DNA of 64,000 nt from Stigmatella aurantiaca (GCF_900109545.1 NZ_FOAP01000019.1:1-64000); one strand, 5' to 3'. Positions 43,189 through 53,120 are shown, counted from the stretch's first letter. Notes: generated by a model from the letters alone, not told the origin. A program made the numbers and translations.

Positions 43189-44577
43189 GTGAACGAGACC
43201 ACGGTTTACCAGCCGGACCTCCTCTATGTGCGGGGACGGCTCCAAGAGGGAGGCGCCCTGCGGGTGGGCGCCGATGGCCGCATCCTGGAGCCGGGAGGGC
43301 CCCTGCCGGAAGGGGCACGCCTCGTCCGGCTGCCCGGGCGTGCATTGCTTCCAGGGCTCGTCAACGGGCACTCCCACGCCTTCCAGCGGCTCATCCGCGG
43401 GCGCACGGAGTACGTGGCCGAGGGCCATGGCTCGGATGACTTCTGGAGCTGGCGCGAGGCCATGTACCGCGCCGCCGAGGCCCTGACGCCCGAGGAAGTG
43501 TACACCGCCTCGCGGCAGGCCTTCCTGGAGATGGTGCTCTCGGGAATCACCGCGGTGGGCGAGTTCCACTACCTGCACCACCAGCCAGACGGCACCCCGT
43601 ACGAGGACCGCAACGAGCTGGCGCGCGCGGTGATTCGCGCCGCCCGGGACGTGGGCCTGCGCATCGTCCTTCTGCGGGTGGGCTATGCGCGCGCGGGCTT
43701 CCGCGTGCCGGAGAACCCCCGGCAGCGCCGCTTCATCGAGCCGGACGTGGACATGTTCCTCGCGGCGGTGGCGGAGCTGGCGCGGGCCACGCGGGGAGAC
43801 CCCGGGGTGACGGTGGGGCTGGCGCCGCACAGCGTGCGCGCGGTGCCCAAGGAGTGGCTCACCGTGCTCGCCGGGGTGCGCACGGACATGCCGGTGCACA
43901 TGCACGTGGCGGAGCAGCCCCGCGAGGTGGAGGTGTGCCTCGCCGAGCACGGCCGGCGCCCGGTGGAGCTCCTGGAGGAGCTGGGCGTGCTGGAGACGCG
44001 CTTCACCGCCGTGCACGCGGTGCACGTGACGGAGGACGAGGCGCGGATGCTGGGCGAGGTGTCCGCGGGCGTGTGCGCCTGCCCCTCCACGGAGCGCAAC
44101 CTGGGCGACGGCATCATCGCCGCGGACATGCTGGCGGCGCAGGGCGTGCGCCTGAGCCTGGGCTCGGACAGCCAGGCCCTGGTGGACCTGCTGGACGAGG
44201 CCCGGCAGCTTGAGGGGCACCTGCGGCTGCGGCGGCTGCGGCGCGCGGTGATGGACCCGGGCGGCGGCGCGGTGGACGGGCTGGGGGTGCGGCTGCTGGA
44301 GCTGGCCACGGTGAACGGGGCGAAGAGCCTGGGGCTGCCCACGGGCTCGCTGGAGCCGGGCACGCCCGCGGACTTCTTCACGGTGGACCTGAACCACCCC
44401 TCGCTCGTGGGGGCCAGCCCCGCCTCGCTGCTCTCGGGCATCGTGCTCGGCACGGACAAGGCGGCGGTGCGGGACGTGGCGGTGGACGGAAAGCTCGTGG
44501 TGCGAGATGGACTCCATCCGCGCGCGGAGGAAACTGGCCGCGCCTTCCACACCCTGGCCCGGAGACTCTACCCGTGA
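43189..44577 (+). CDS. hutF: Formimidoylglutamate deiminase HutF
   Basis: The 462-residue amidohydrolase has metal ligands in NGHSHAFQR, a further His in EFHYLHH, HMHVAEQPREV, HAVHVTEDE and the catalytic Asp region SLGSDSQALVDLLDEARQLE; the SDSQ form with the ARxLE tail and AYRAEEALTPE-type segment mark HutF among the guanine-deaminase-like enzymes. It converts formimino-glutamate to N-formylglutamate plus ammonia in histidine breakdown. The start is GTG 43189, with only a GGGG run nearby; TTGACC at 43122 may be a -35 box. The stop overlaps the following M20 gene by four bases. No hutH, hutU or hutI is in the window. Confidence 0.92.
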   Translation: MNETTVYQPDLLYVRGRLQEGGALRVGADGRILEPGGPLPEGARLVRLPGRALLPGLVNGHSHAFQRLIRGRTEYVAEGHGSDDFWSWREAMYRAAEALTPEEVYTASRQAFLEMVLSGITAVGEFHYLHHQPDGTPYEDRNELARAVIRAARDVGLRIVLLRVGYARAGFRVPENPRQRRFIEPDVDMFLAAVAELARATRGDPGVTVGLAPHSVRAVPKEWLTVLAGVRTDMPVHMHVAEQPREVEVCLAEHGRRPVELLEELGVLETRFTAVHAVHVTEDEARMLGEVSAGVCACPSTERNLGDGIIAADMLAAQGVRLSLGSDSQALVDLLDEARQLEGHLRLRRLRRAVMDPGGGAVDGLGVRLLELATVNGAKSLGLPTGSLEPGTPADFFTVDLNHPSLVGASPASLLSGIVLGTDKAAVRDVAVDGKLVVRDGLHPRAEETGRAFHTLARRLYP

Positions 44578-45713
44578 ACGACACCCTGCCCGCGCTGCGC
44601 GCCACCCTGACGGAGCTGGTGGCGCTGGACACCACCTCGTCCCGTCCCAACGCGCCGCTCATCGACTCCGCGCAGCAGCACCTGGAGCGGGCGGGCTTCT
44701 CCGCGCAGCGCCAGCGCTACCTGGATGACGCGGGCGTGGAGAAGGTGAACCTGGTGGCGGTGAAGGGCGGGGACGAGGGGCGCGCGGCGCTCGCGCTGGT
44801 GGGGCACTCGGACTGCGTCCCCTATGACGCGGCGTGGACGGACGCGCTGCGGCTGACGGAGAAGGACGGGCGGCTGTACGCGCGCGGCGCGTGTGACACC
44901 AAGGGCTTCATCGCCTGCGCGCTCCACGCGGCCACCCACGCCACGAACCTGCGCGCGCCGCTGATGGTGGTGCTCACCGCGGACGAGGAGGTGGGGCTCG
45001 TGGGCGCGAAAAGGCTGGTGGAGGCGGGGCTGGGGCGGGCACGGCACGCCATCGTGGGAGAGCCCACGCGGCTGACGCCCATCCGGGCCAACAAGGGCTA
45101 CTGCCTCGCCGAGGTGGAGGTGCAGGGCAAGGAGGGGCACAGCGCGTACCCGGAGTCGGGCGCCTCGGCCATCTTCCGCGCCGGGCGCTTCCTGCACCGG
45201 CTGGAGGCGCTGGCGTACACCACGCTGCGTGAGGAGCGGGACACGGGCTTCGAGCCGCCCTACACCACGGTGAACGTGGGGCTCATCCAGGGGGGCAAGG
45301 CGAAGAACGTCATCCCCGGGGCGTGCCGCTTCACGGTGGAGTGGCGGCCCATTCCGGGCCAGTCCCCGGACCGGGTGGCGGAGATGCTGGAGCGCATCCG
45401 CCAGGAGCTGGTGAAGCAGGAGCCGGGTTACGAGGCGCGCATCCGCGTGCTGCGGATGGACCGGGGCGTGAGCACGCCGCCGGAGGCGGACGTGGTGCGC
45501 TTCCTGGCGGAGGTGTCCGGCAACGAGCCGGGCACCGTCTCCTTCGGCACCGAGGCCCCGCAGCTCACGGAGCTGGGGGCCGAGGCGGTGGTGTTCGGCC
45601 CGGGAGACATCCGGGTGGCGCACCAGACCGGGGAGTACGTGCCGGCGGAGGACCTGGTGCGCTGCGAGTCCGCGCTCGCCCAGGCCATCACGCGCTTCTG
45701 CGGCACGCCCTGA
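44574..45713 (+). CDS. M20-family deacylase, ArgE-like
   Basis: The 379-residue zinc amidohydrolase starts GTG in a GTGA overlap with hutF. It has the M20 metal and catalytic motifs GHSDCVPYD, GRLYARGACDTKGFIA, LTADEEVGLVGA and GEPTRL, the dimerisation-domain KGYCLAEVEVQGKEGHSAYP, and a late FGTEAPQL and VFGPGDIRVAHQTGEY carrying the last ligand. It resembles acetylornithine deacetylase. Translational coupling to HutF suggests it acts on the HutF product, N-formylglutamate, in place of HutG. ArgE-type enzymes can cleave N-formyl amino acids, so this is plausible but untested; an ordinary acetylornithine deacetylase remains possible. Confidence 0.9.
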   Translation: MNDTLPALRATLTELVALDTTSSRPNAPLIDSAQQHLERAGFSAQRQRYLDDAGVEKVNLVAVKGGDEGRAALALVGHSDCVPYDAAWTDALRLTEKDGRLYARGACDTKGFIACALHAATHATNLRAPLMVVLTADEEVGLVGAKRLVEAGLGRARHAIVGEPTRLTPIRANKGYCLAEVEVQGKEGHSAYPESGASAIFRAGRFLHRLEALAYTTLREERDTGFEPPYTTVNVGLIQGGKAKNVIPGACRFTVEWRPIPGQSPDRVAEMLERIRQELVKQEPGYEARIRVLRMDRGVSTPPEADVVRFLAEVSGNEPGTVSFGTEAPQLTELGAEAVVFGPGDIRVAHQTGEYVPAEDLVRCESALAQAITRFCGTP

Positions 45714-45722
45714 GGCGGGGGA

Positions 45723-46394
45723 CTACCAGGGGCAGTCGACCACTTCCACGGTGCGCGTCACCGGGGTGGCCACGTTGCCGCCCGGATCCGTGAGCGTGTA
45801 GGTAACCGTGTAGGTGCCCTCGGCCCAGCCATTCACCTCGCCGGTGCGCCAGATGACGTGCGAGAGGGGGCCGTAGCACGCGTCGGTGGCCTCGGCGCCG
45901 GGATCCACGAACGGGCGGTTGCAGGTGTGGACGATGTGGGCCGCGCCCTTGAGCGACAGCGTGGGGGCCGTGCGGTCATCGACCTTGACCCAGCGGGTGG
46001 CGGCCACCGCGTGCCCGCCCGGAGGCTGCGCCCAGTAGGACACCGCGTAGTCGCCCTCGACCTTGGGGTTCGGGCCGGGCTCCTTGGGCGTGGGGTTCTG
46101 CCCGGAGTTGTACGTGTTGACCGTCAGGGCGTTGCCACACCCGTCGGCGGCCTGCGCGCCCGGATCCGTGTAGGTGGCGGACGCCGAGCACTCGATGGTC
46201 CAGTTCGCCTCGCCGTTGAGCGTCAGCGTGGCGGGCAAGGAGGCACAGGCAGGCCCGTTCGCCAGTGCGCCCTCCGCCTGCGCGGGGGCGTCCGAACCGG
46301 TCTCCGGAGCATCCGCGGGCCCACACGCGGCGAGGGTGAAGGCAGAGAGCAGAAGCCCACGGTAAGACTTTGAACCGCTGATTAGTTTGAGCAT
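45723..46394 (-). CDS. Lipoprotein with two Ig-like (DUF5011/HYR-type) repeats
   Basis: The 223-residue product starts MLKLISGSKSYRG and has a lipobox signal (LLLSAFTLAACG, Cys24). Two similar domains follow, each with an early Cys, YTDPGAQAADGCGN or FVDPGAEATDACYG, and YAVSYWAQPPGG or YTVTYTLTDPGGN. The DPGA.A.D.C plus YTVTY pattern is the bacterial Ig-like DUF5011 fold of surface proteins. Its role is unknown. It converges on the M20 gene. The ATG lacks a clear binding site. The 143 bases up to the divergent PpiC gene show no evident element. Confidence 0.85.
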   Translation of the reverse strand: MLKLISGSKSYRGLLLSAFTLAACGPADAPETGSDAPAQAEGALANGPACASLPATLTLNGEANWTIECSASATYTDPGAQAADGCGNALTVNTYNSGQNPTPKEPGPNPKVEGDYAVSYWAQPPGGHAVAATRWVKVDDRTAPTLSLKGAAHIVHTCNRPFVDPGAEATDACYGPLSHVIWRTGEVNGWAEGTYTVTYTLTDPGGNVATPVTRTVEVVDCPW

Positions 46395-46537
46395 GGAGAT
46401 ATTCTAACGAATCCAGAAAACACGGCCAGGTCTGAAAGTGCCGGTGAGTGTTCTGGACCAGCCGAGGGGGCTGCGGAGGAATCGCGGCGGGTGCCTTGCT
46501 GGCCCCGGGGCAGGGTGCTAGCGAGAAGCCCCGTCCC

Positions 46538-47548
46538 ATGCGCTTCCGCCCTCTGCTCTCGGTTCCCGCCCTCTCGGTTCTCCTGTTCTCTGGCTGTGGC
46601 AAGGAAGGCCCGGCGGCCGGGAGCACCTCGTCCCCGCCGGCCGCGCAGGTGAAGGGCACGCCGGTGGTCTCGTTTCAGGGCGGCGCCATCACCCTGGAGC
46701 AACTCCAGACTTACATCTCGCAGATGAACCCCGCCGCACGCACCCGGGTGCAGTCGGTGGAGCAGCGGCGGGAGTACGCCGAGGGGCTGGCGCGCTTCGA
46801 GCTCTTCGTCCAGGAGGCGCGGCGCCGGGGGCTGGACCAGGACCCGGAGGTGCTTGAGGCGGCCAAGCGCGCCATGGTGCAGCGGCTGCTGCACAAGGAG
46901 TTCGAGGAGCAGGCGGCCCCGGTCACCCCCGAGGACATCGCCGCCTATTACGAGACGAACAAGGCCGAGTTCATCTCCCCGGCGCGCGGGCGCTACTCGC
47001 ACCTGCTGGTGCCTGCCCCCGCGGGGAGCGCTGATCGCGCCGCGAAGAAGAAGCAGGCCCAGGCGCTGCTGGACAAGGCGCGCAAGCTCCAGCCCCTGGA
47101 CTTCGATGGCTTCGATGCGCTGGTGAAGGAGGCCTCGGGCGATCCGGAGGCCAAACCCGCGAGCGCCGACACCCACCTGGTCACCCCCGGGGAATTGAAG
47201 GAAAAGCTGGGGCCCGAGGTGGCCGCCGCGGCGGGCAAGCTTCAGCGCGTGGGGGAGACCTCGGCCGTGGTGGAGTCCCCCAAAGGCTTTCATCTGCTGA
47301 AACTGACCGACGTGCGCCCCGAGCGAAACCAGCCCCTGGAGGCTGTGTCATCGATGTTACGCACGCGAATCGCCCGCGAGCGGCGGGAGGCGCGCGTCAG
47401 CGCATACACCGAGAAACTCCAGGAACAAGCTCAATTCAAGACAGACACAGCAGTGCTTGAAAAGCTTCAGGTCGACGTTCAGGCCCCGCAGGCCGAGGCC
47501 ACGGGGCCGGTGCCGGGTTATCTTCCAGCGCCTCAGCCCACGCGTTAG
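46538..47548 (+). CDS. Parvulin-type peptidyl-prolyl isomerase lipoprotein (PpiC/SurA-like)
   Basis: The 336-residue lipoprotein starts MRFRPLLSVPALSVLLFSGC (Cys20). It has a SurA-like helical N-domain (about 45-145, ALARFELFVQEARRRG, VQRLLHKEFEE) and a rotamase domain (about 150-270) in which SPARGRYSHLLVPAP and GFHLLKLTDVRPER are the first and last parvulin strands. It probably helps fold outer-membrane or surface proteins in the periplasm. The region between it and the M36 protease (145 bases) has a weak TCCCGG/CCGGGA dyad and no clear terminator. Confidence 0.9.
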   Translation: MRFRPLLSVPALSVLLFSGCGKEGPAAGSTSSPPAAQVKGTPVVSFQGGAITLEQLQTYISQMNPAARTRVQSVEQRREYAEGLARFELFVQEARRRGLDQDPEVLEAAKRAMVQRLLHKEFEEQAAPVTPEDIAAYYETNKAEFISPARGRYSHLLVPAPAGSADRAAKKKQAQALLDKARKLQPLDFDGFDALVKEASGDPEAKPASADTHLVTPGELKEKLGPEVAAAAGKLQRVGETSAVVESPKGFHLLKLTDVRPERNQPLEAVSSMLRTRIARERREARVSAYTEKLQEQAQFKTDTAVLEKLQVDVQAPQAEATGPVPGYLPAPQPTR

Positions 47549-47693
47549 CCGTTATTTCCCGGGGTGACTTTTACCGGGACGTCACATTGCGTACACTTGC
47601 CCGTCCCTGGTGTCTGAGTACTCCGGGCGGATGGTGCCTGGGGTTTGGGCCAGGGGACGGTGGCGTACCGTTTTTTCTCCACAGGGGTAGACC

Positions 47694-50600
47694 GTGAAGC
47701 AATGGGTTTCGGCCTTGTCAGGCCTGGTGCTGGCCGTCTCGGGGACGGCAGCAAATGGGAAGGATCTTCCCAATATTGATGCGTCTCAAAAGGGCGCATC
47801 GTCTCTGCGCAAGGACAGCCATGTCCAGGCGCAGGCTTCGGGCCTGCGCGTCTCCCAGTTCGGAGCGCGTGCGGGGGAATCGGCGTTCCTGTGGGGAAAC
47901 CGGACGGCGGTCGACGAGCGGCTCCAGTCGGCCCTGCGGCGCATGTCGCCGGAGCAGGCCGCGCGCGTGCACCTGGGCCGGGTGGCCCCGCTCTACAACC
48001 TGTCCGCCGAGGTGGCGCAGTCGGCGCCCGCGAGCGTGCATCCGCTGCTCCCGGGGCGTGACGCCTCGCTGGTGACCTTCCAGCAGAAGGTGGACGGCAT
48101 CGAGGTGTTCCGCAGCGCGCTCACGCTGGCGCTGAACGACCGGCACGAGCTGATCTCGCTCTCGGGCGCCTTCTCCCCGCATGCGCCGGCCAGCACGAAG
48201 GGCCGCAAGCTGCGCTTCACCCTGGATGCCCCGCGCGCCATCTCCGCGGCCTACGAGGACCTCAACGGCCAGGCCATCGACGCCATCAGCCTCGAGGCGG
48301 TGGGCAAGGCGCAGGGCCCGTATACCTCGTACCGCTTCACCGCCGCCTCCAACGCCCGCTACTCGGCGAAGATGATGGCGCCGGCGCGCGTGAAGCAGGT
48401 CTTCTTCCCGCTGGCCGAGCGGCTCGTGCCCGCGTGGTACGTGGAGCTGAACACCGGCGCGGCGGGCTCGTCCGAGGGCGACTACTACGCGTACGTCATC
48501 GCCGCGGACAACGGCAAGGTGCTCTTCCGCAACAACCTGACCGTCTCCGACGCCTTCTCCTACCGCGTGTGGGCGCAGAGCACGGCCCCCTTCCTGCCGG
48601 ACGATGGTCCGCAGGGCACCGTGGGCACCCCGCACCCCACGGGCATGCCGGACGGCTACCAGCCGCCCTTCGTTGCCCCCAACCTCGTCACGTTGCAGAA
48701 CGCGCCCTTCAGCCGGAATGATCCCTGGCTGCCGGCCAACGCGACCGAGACCGTGGGCAACAACGTGGACGCGTACGCCGACATCTCGGGCGACGACGGC
48801 CTGGATGACGTGGACTTCCGCGCCTCCGTCACCGCGCCCAAGGTGTTCGACCGCGTCTACGACGTGACCCAGGAGCCGGACGCCACCACGGGCCAGCAGA
48901 TGGCGGCCATCACCCAGCTCTTCTTCGCCAACAACTTCTTCCACGACTGGTACTACGACTCGGGCTTCACCGAGGCGGCGGGTAACGCGCAGGAGGACAA
49001 CTTCGGCCGGGGCGGCTTTGGCAACGACAGCCTCCGGGCCGAGGCGCAGGACTCCAGCGGGCTGAACAACGCCAACATGTCCACGCCGGCGGACGGTGCC
49101 TCGCCGCGCATGCAGATGTACCTGTTCACCCCGAACACGGAGACCACCTTCACGGTGACCGCTCCGGGGTCCATCGCGGGCGAGTACACGCCGGGCGTGG
49201 CCGACTTCGGGCCCACGGCCTTCAGCGTCTCGGGCAACGTCGTGCTCGTGCAGGACGCGGGCGGGGCCTCCCCCACGGACGGCTGCGAGACGCCGTTCAC
49301 CAACGCCGCCGCGGTGGCGGGCAACATCGCCCTGATTGACCGTGGCAACTGCAACTTCGCCATCAAGGCGCTGAACGCCCAGGCCGCCGGGGCCATCGGT
49401 GTCCTCATCGCCAACAACGCCCCTGGCGCCGCGCCGGGCCTGGGCGGCACCGACCCGGCCATCACCACGCCCACCCTGTCGCTGAGCCAGGCCGATGGCG
49501 CCACCATCAAGGGCGCGCTGATCGGCGGCCCGGTGTCGGTGGTGATGTTCCGCGAGGCGGCGCCCTACCGCGACGGCTCGATCGACAACAGCATCGTGGC
49601 GCACGAGTGGGGCCACTACATCAGCAACCGCCTCATCGCCGACGGCAGCGGTCTGTCGAACAACCAGGGCCGCTCCATGGGCGAGGGTTGGGCCGACATG
49701 CACGCGCTGCTGATGATGGCGCGTGAGTCGGACGAGGCCCTGCCGGGCAACGAGGGCTTCAAGGGCGCCTACGCCGTCGCGGGCTACGTCTCCGGTGGCG
49801 GAGGCAACGATGGGTACTACTTCGGCCTGCGCCGCTACCCGTACTCCACGGACTTCAGCCGCAACCCACTGACCTTCAAGCACATCCAGGCGGGCGTGGC
49901 CCTGCCGGCCACCGCTCCCATCAACCCGGACCTGGTGGGCACCAACAACGCCGAGTACCACAACGCCGGCGAGGTGTGGACCTCGATGCTCTGGGAGGCC
50001 TACACCTCCTTGCTCAAGGACAAGCCGCGCCTGACGTTCGCGCAGGCCCAGCAGCGGATGAAGGCCTACATCGTGGCGGGCTACAAGCTGACCCCGCCCT
50101 CGCCGACCTTCATCGAGGCGCGTGACGCCATCCTGGCGGCCGCGTACCTGGGTGACCCGGCGGACTTCAAGCTCATCTACTCCGCCTTCGCCCGCCGTGG
50201 CGCGGGTCTCCGGGCCGTGGCGCCTTCCCGCTCCTCGACGACGCACGCGGGCGTGGTGGAGAGCTTCCTCACCGGCAAGGACGTGGAGCTGGGTGGGGCC
50301 GAGCTCATCGAGAACGAGGGCAGCTGCGACGATGACGGCGTGCTCGACAACGGCGAGAGCGGCGTCATCCGCCTGACCATCTACAACACCGGTGACGCGA
50401 CGGTGAACGCGACCACCGCCACCGTGACGAGTTCGGATCCGGGCGTCACCCTGGCCAACGGGGGCTTGCTCACCTTCCCGGCCATCCAGCCGTTCGCCTC
50501 GGCCACGGTGGATGTGGGCGTGTCGCTCAATGGCCCGCAGGAGGTGCGCACCCTCACCTTCCAGATCGCCTACCGCGACGCGGAGCAGTCCATCCCGGGC

Positions 50601-53120
50601 GACCGGACGGCGGCTTTCCAGGTGCGTGCCAACACGGACGACGCCCTGAACGCCTCCGCCTCGGATGACTTCGAGGCCAACGTGAGCCCCTGGACCGTGG
50701 GCCGGGACCCGAACCTGGGCGACTACTACCCCTGGTTCCGCTACGAGGAGACGGCCAACGAGCACTACTTCTACGGTGTGGACGCGCCCGAGACGGCGGA
50801 CATCTACCTCATCTCGCCGCCGCTGCAGGTCTCGGCGTCGGGCAGCTTCAGCTTCACGTTCGAGCACCGCTACGCCTTCGAGTACGGCGCCGATGACTTT
50901 GGTGACCTGTACTTCTTCGACGGCGGCGTCATCGAGATCAGCACGGACGGCGGCCTGACGTGGGCGGACATCGGCGAGCAGGCGTCGCCGGGCTACGACG
51001 CGGTCCTTGAGGCGGGCGGCGACAACCCGCTGGAGCAGCGTGAGGCCTTCGCGGGCGTGAGCGCGGGCTACCCGGCGTGGATTCCCGCCACCGTCAACCT
51101 GGGCTCGTCGTTCGCGGGCCAGACCGTCCGGATCCGCTTCCGCATCGGTACGGACCTGGCCGTGGGCTCGGTGGGCTGGGATGTGGAGAACGTCAGCTTC
51201 TCGGGCATCACCAACACGCCCTTCAACAAGCTGGTCGCGGAGACCGAGCAGTGCGTGCCCAACACCCCGCCGGTGGCCAACGCGGGCCCGGACCAGACGG
51301 TGGACGAGCGCACCCCGGTGACGCTGAACGGCAGCGCTTCCTCGGATCCCGAGGGCGAGCCGCTGACGTACGCGTGGACCCAGACGGCGGGCCCCACGGC
51401 GGCGCTCACCGGCGCCAACACCGCCAGCCCCACCTTCACCGCCCCGGAAGTGACGGCCAGCACCGCGCTCACCTTCCGGCTCACGGTGAGCGACGGGGAC
51501 CTCACGCACTCCGACACGGTGACCATCACCGTGAACAACGTGAACCGCGCGCCGGTGGCCAACGCGGGCCCGGACGCGTCGGTGGATGAGCGCACCACGG
51601 TGACGCTGAACGGCAGCGGCACGGATCCGGACGGCGGCACGCTGACGTACGCGTGGACCCAAACGGTGGGCCCCACGGTGACGCTCAGCAGCGCCACGGC
51701 CGCCAAGCCCACCTTCACGGCGCCGGAAGTGACGGCCAACACCGCGCTCACCTTCCAGCTCACGGTGAGCGACGGCACGCTGACCAGCTCCGACACGGTG
51801 ACCATCACCGTGCGCAACGTGAACCGCACGCCGGTGGCCAACGCGGGCCCGGACCAGACGGTGGACGAGGGCGCCACGGTGACGCTGGCGGGTAACGGCA
51901 CGGACGCGGATGGCGACACGGTGACGTACGCGTGGACGCAGACGGCGGGCCCCACGGTGGCGCTCAGCAGCGCCACGGTGGCCAGCCCCACCTTCACCGC
52001 TCCGGACGTGACGGCCAACACCACGCTCACCTTCAGCCTTCGGGTGAGCGACGGCACGGCGACCAGCTCCGCCGACACGGTGAACATCATCGTGCGCAAC
52101 GTGAACCGCGCGCCGGTGGCCAACGCGGGCCCGGACCAGACGGTGAACGAGCGCGCCGCGGTGACGCTGGATGGCAGCGGCTCCACGGATCCGGACGGCT
52201 CCACGGTGACGTACGCGTGGACCCAGACGGCGGGCCCCACGGTGACGCTCAGCAGCACCACGGCGGCCAAGCCCACCTTCACGGCGCCGGAAGTGGAGGC
52301 CGACACGGCCCTCACCTTCCAGCTCACGGTGAGCGACGGTACGCTGACCCACTCCGACACGGTGACCATCACCGTGGAGAACGACAACCGGGCGCCGGTG
52401 GCCAACGCGGGCCCTGCGCAGACGGTGGACGAGCGCACCGAGGTGACGCTGGCGGGCAGCGGCACGGACGCGGATGGTGACACGCTGACGTACGCGTGGA
52501 CCCAGACGGCGGGCCCGGCGGTGACGCTCAGCAGCGCCACGGTGGCCAACCCCACCTTCACGGCCCCTGAGGTGGCGGCGGACACGGAGCTGACCTTCAG
52601 CCTGGTGGTCAGCGACGGAAACGCCTCCTCCGAGCCCAGCACGGTCACCATCACGGTTCGCGATGTGAACCGTGCGCCGGTGGCCGATGCGGGCGCCGAC
52701 CAGAGCGTGCAGGAGGGCACGGAGGTGCGCCTGGCCGGGACCGCCACGGATCCGGACGGGGATGCGCTGACGTACGCCTGGACGCAGACGGCGGGTCCGT
52801 CGGTGACGCTCACGGGGGCGGATGCCGCCGGGGCCACCTTCACCGCGCCGGATGTGGACGCCGACACGGTGCTCACCTTCACCTTCAAGGTGACGGATGC
52901 GAAGGGCCTGAGCAGCGAGGACACGGTCTCCATCACGGTGACGGCGAAGACCGGCGGCGGCGATGGCGACGGCGACGGCGACGGCGACGGCGATGGCGAT
53001 GGCGGTGACGACGGGGACGAGGGCTGCGGTTGTGCCACCGACTCGGGCGCCGGTCCGCTCATGCCGCTGCTGATGCTCGGCATGGTGGTGCTGAGCCGCC
53101 GCCGGCTGTTCTCGCGGTAA
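47694..53120 (+). CDS. M36 (fungalysin) metalloprotease with PA domain, PKD repeats and MYXO-CTERM
   Basis: The 1808-residue secreted protein starts at GTG 47694, with AGGGG nearby. Order: signal peptide, FTP-type pro-peptide (to about 280), M36 catalytic domain with zinc site HEWGH (His637, Glu638, His641), and an inserted PA domain (about 500-620, with GNIALIDRGNCNF and AGAIGVLIANN). A beta-sandwich region with DxxDNGESGVIRL spans about 860-1180. Six PKD-like repeats of about 94 residues follow (1193-1752), then a Gly-Asp run. The end is GCGCATDSGAG, a hydrophobic helix and SRRRLFSR: a MYXO-CTERM signal processed by myxosortase for surface anchoring. It ends at a strong terminator. Likely role: extracellular digestion. 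Confidence 0.95.
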   Translation: MKQWVSALSGLVLAVSGTAANGKDLPNIDASQKGASSLRKDSHVQAQASGLRVSQFGARAGESAFLWGNRTAVDERLQSALRRMSPEQAARVHLGRVAPLYNLSAEVAQSAPASVHPLLPGRDASLVTFQQKVDGIEVFRSALTLALNDRHELISLSGAFSPHAPASTKGRKLRFTLDAPRAISAAYEDLNGQAIDAISLEAVGKAQGPYTSYRFTAASNARYSAKMMAPARVKQVFFPLAERLVPAWYVELNTGAAGSSEGDYYAYVIAADNGKVLFRNNLTVSDAFSYRVWAQSTAPFLPDDGPQGTVGTPHPTGMPDGYQPPFVAPNLVTLQNAPFSRNDPWLPANATETVGNNVDAYADISGDDGLDDVDFRASVTAPKVFDRVYDVTQEPDATTGQQMAAITQLFFANNFFHDWYYDSGFTEAAGNAQEDNFGRGGFGNDSLRAEAQDSSGLNNANMSTPADGASPRMQMYLFTPNTETTFTVTAPGSIAGEYTPGVADFGPTAFSVSGNVVLVQDAGGASPTDGCETPFTNAAAVAGNIALIDRGNCNFAIKALNAQAAGAIGVLIANNAPGAAPGLGGTDPAITTPTLSLSQADGATIKGALIGGPVSVVMFREAAPYRDGSIDNSIVAHEWGHYISNRLIADGSGLSNNQGRSMGEGWADMHALLMMARESDEALPGNEGFKGAYAVAGYVSGGGGNDGYYFGLRRYPYSTDFSRNPLTFKHIQAGVALPATAPINPDLVGTNNAEYHNAGEVWTSMLWEAYTSLLKDKPRLTFAQAQQRMKAYIVAGYKLTPPSPTFIEARDAILAAAYLGDPADFKLIYSAFARRGAGLRAVAPSRSSTTHAGVVESFLTGKDVELGGAELIENEGSCDDDGVLDNGESGVIRLTIYNTGDATVNATTATVTSSDPGVTLANGGLLTFPAIQPFASATVDVGVSLNGPQEVRTLTFQIAYRDAEQSIPGDRTAAFQVRANTDDALNASASDDFEANVSPWTVGRDPNLGDYYPWFRYEETANEHYFYGVDAPETADIYLISPPLQVSASGSFSFTFEHRYAFEYGADDFGDLYFFDGGVIEISTDGGLTWADIGEQASPGYDAVLEAGGDNPLEQREAFAGVSAGYPAWIPATVNLGSSFAGQTVRIRFRIGTDLAVGSVGWDVENVSFSGITNTPFNKLVAETEQCVPNTPPVANAGPDQTVDERTPVTLNGSASSDPEGEPLTYAWTQTAGPTAALTGANTASPTFTAPEVTASTALTFRLTVSDGDLTHSDTVTITVNNVNRAPVANAGPDASVDERTTVTLNGSGTDPDGGTLTYAWTQTVGPTVTLSSATAAKPTFTAPEVTANTALTFQLTVSDGTLTSSDTVTITVRNVNRTPVANAGPDQTVDEGATVTLAGNGTDADGDTVTYAWTQTAGPTVALSSATVASPTFTAPDVTANTTLTFSLRVSDGTATSSADTVNIIVRNVNRAPVANAGPDQTVNERAAVTLDGSGSTDPDGSTVTYAWTQTAGPTVTLSSTTAAKPTFTAPEVEADTALTFQLTVSDGTLTHSDTVTITVENDNRAPVANAGPAQTVDERTEVTLAGSGTDADGDTLTYAWTQTAGPAVTLSSATVANPTFTAPEVAADTELTFSLVVSDGNASSEPSTVTITVRDVNRAPVADAGADQSVQEGTEVRLAGTATDPDGDALTYAWTQTAGPSVTLTGADAAGATFTAPDVDADTVLTFTFKVTDAKGLSSEDTVSITVTAKTGGGDGDGDGDGDGDGDGGDDGDEGCGCATDSGAGPLMPLLMLGMVVLSRRRLFSR
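51270..52950 (+). repeat. Six tandem PKD-like repeat units in the M36 protease gene
   Basis: Units start at 51270, 51552, 51831, 52113, 52395 and 52677, with a period of 279-282 bases (93-94 codons). Each opens with PVANAGPDQTVDE and contains a YAWTQTAGPTV core and TFTAPEV. The DNA is strongly conserved between units (for example TACGCGTGGAC recurs), so homologous recombination could change copy number. Confidence 0.93.
52959..53000 (+). repeat. Hexanucleotide GGCGAY run (Gly-Asp linker)
   Basis: Seven tandem six-base units (GGCGAC or GGCGAT) encode a Gly-Asp stretch directly before the MYXO-CTERM signal. A hexamer repeat expands or contracts without shifting the frame, so only linker length would vary. 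Confidence 0.9.

Noticed and set aside
51270-53000. PKD repeats and GGCGAY run as a CRISPR array
   Set aside because: They are in-frame protein repeats with units of about 280 bases and no spacer structure.
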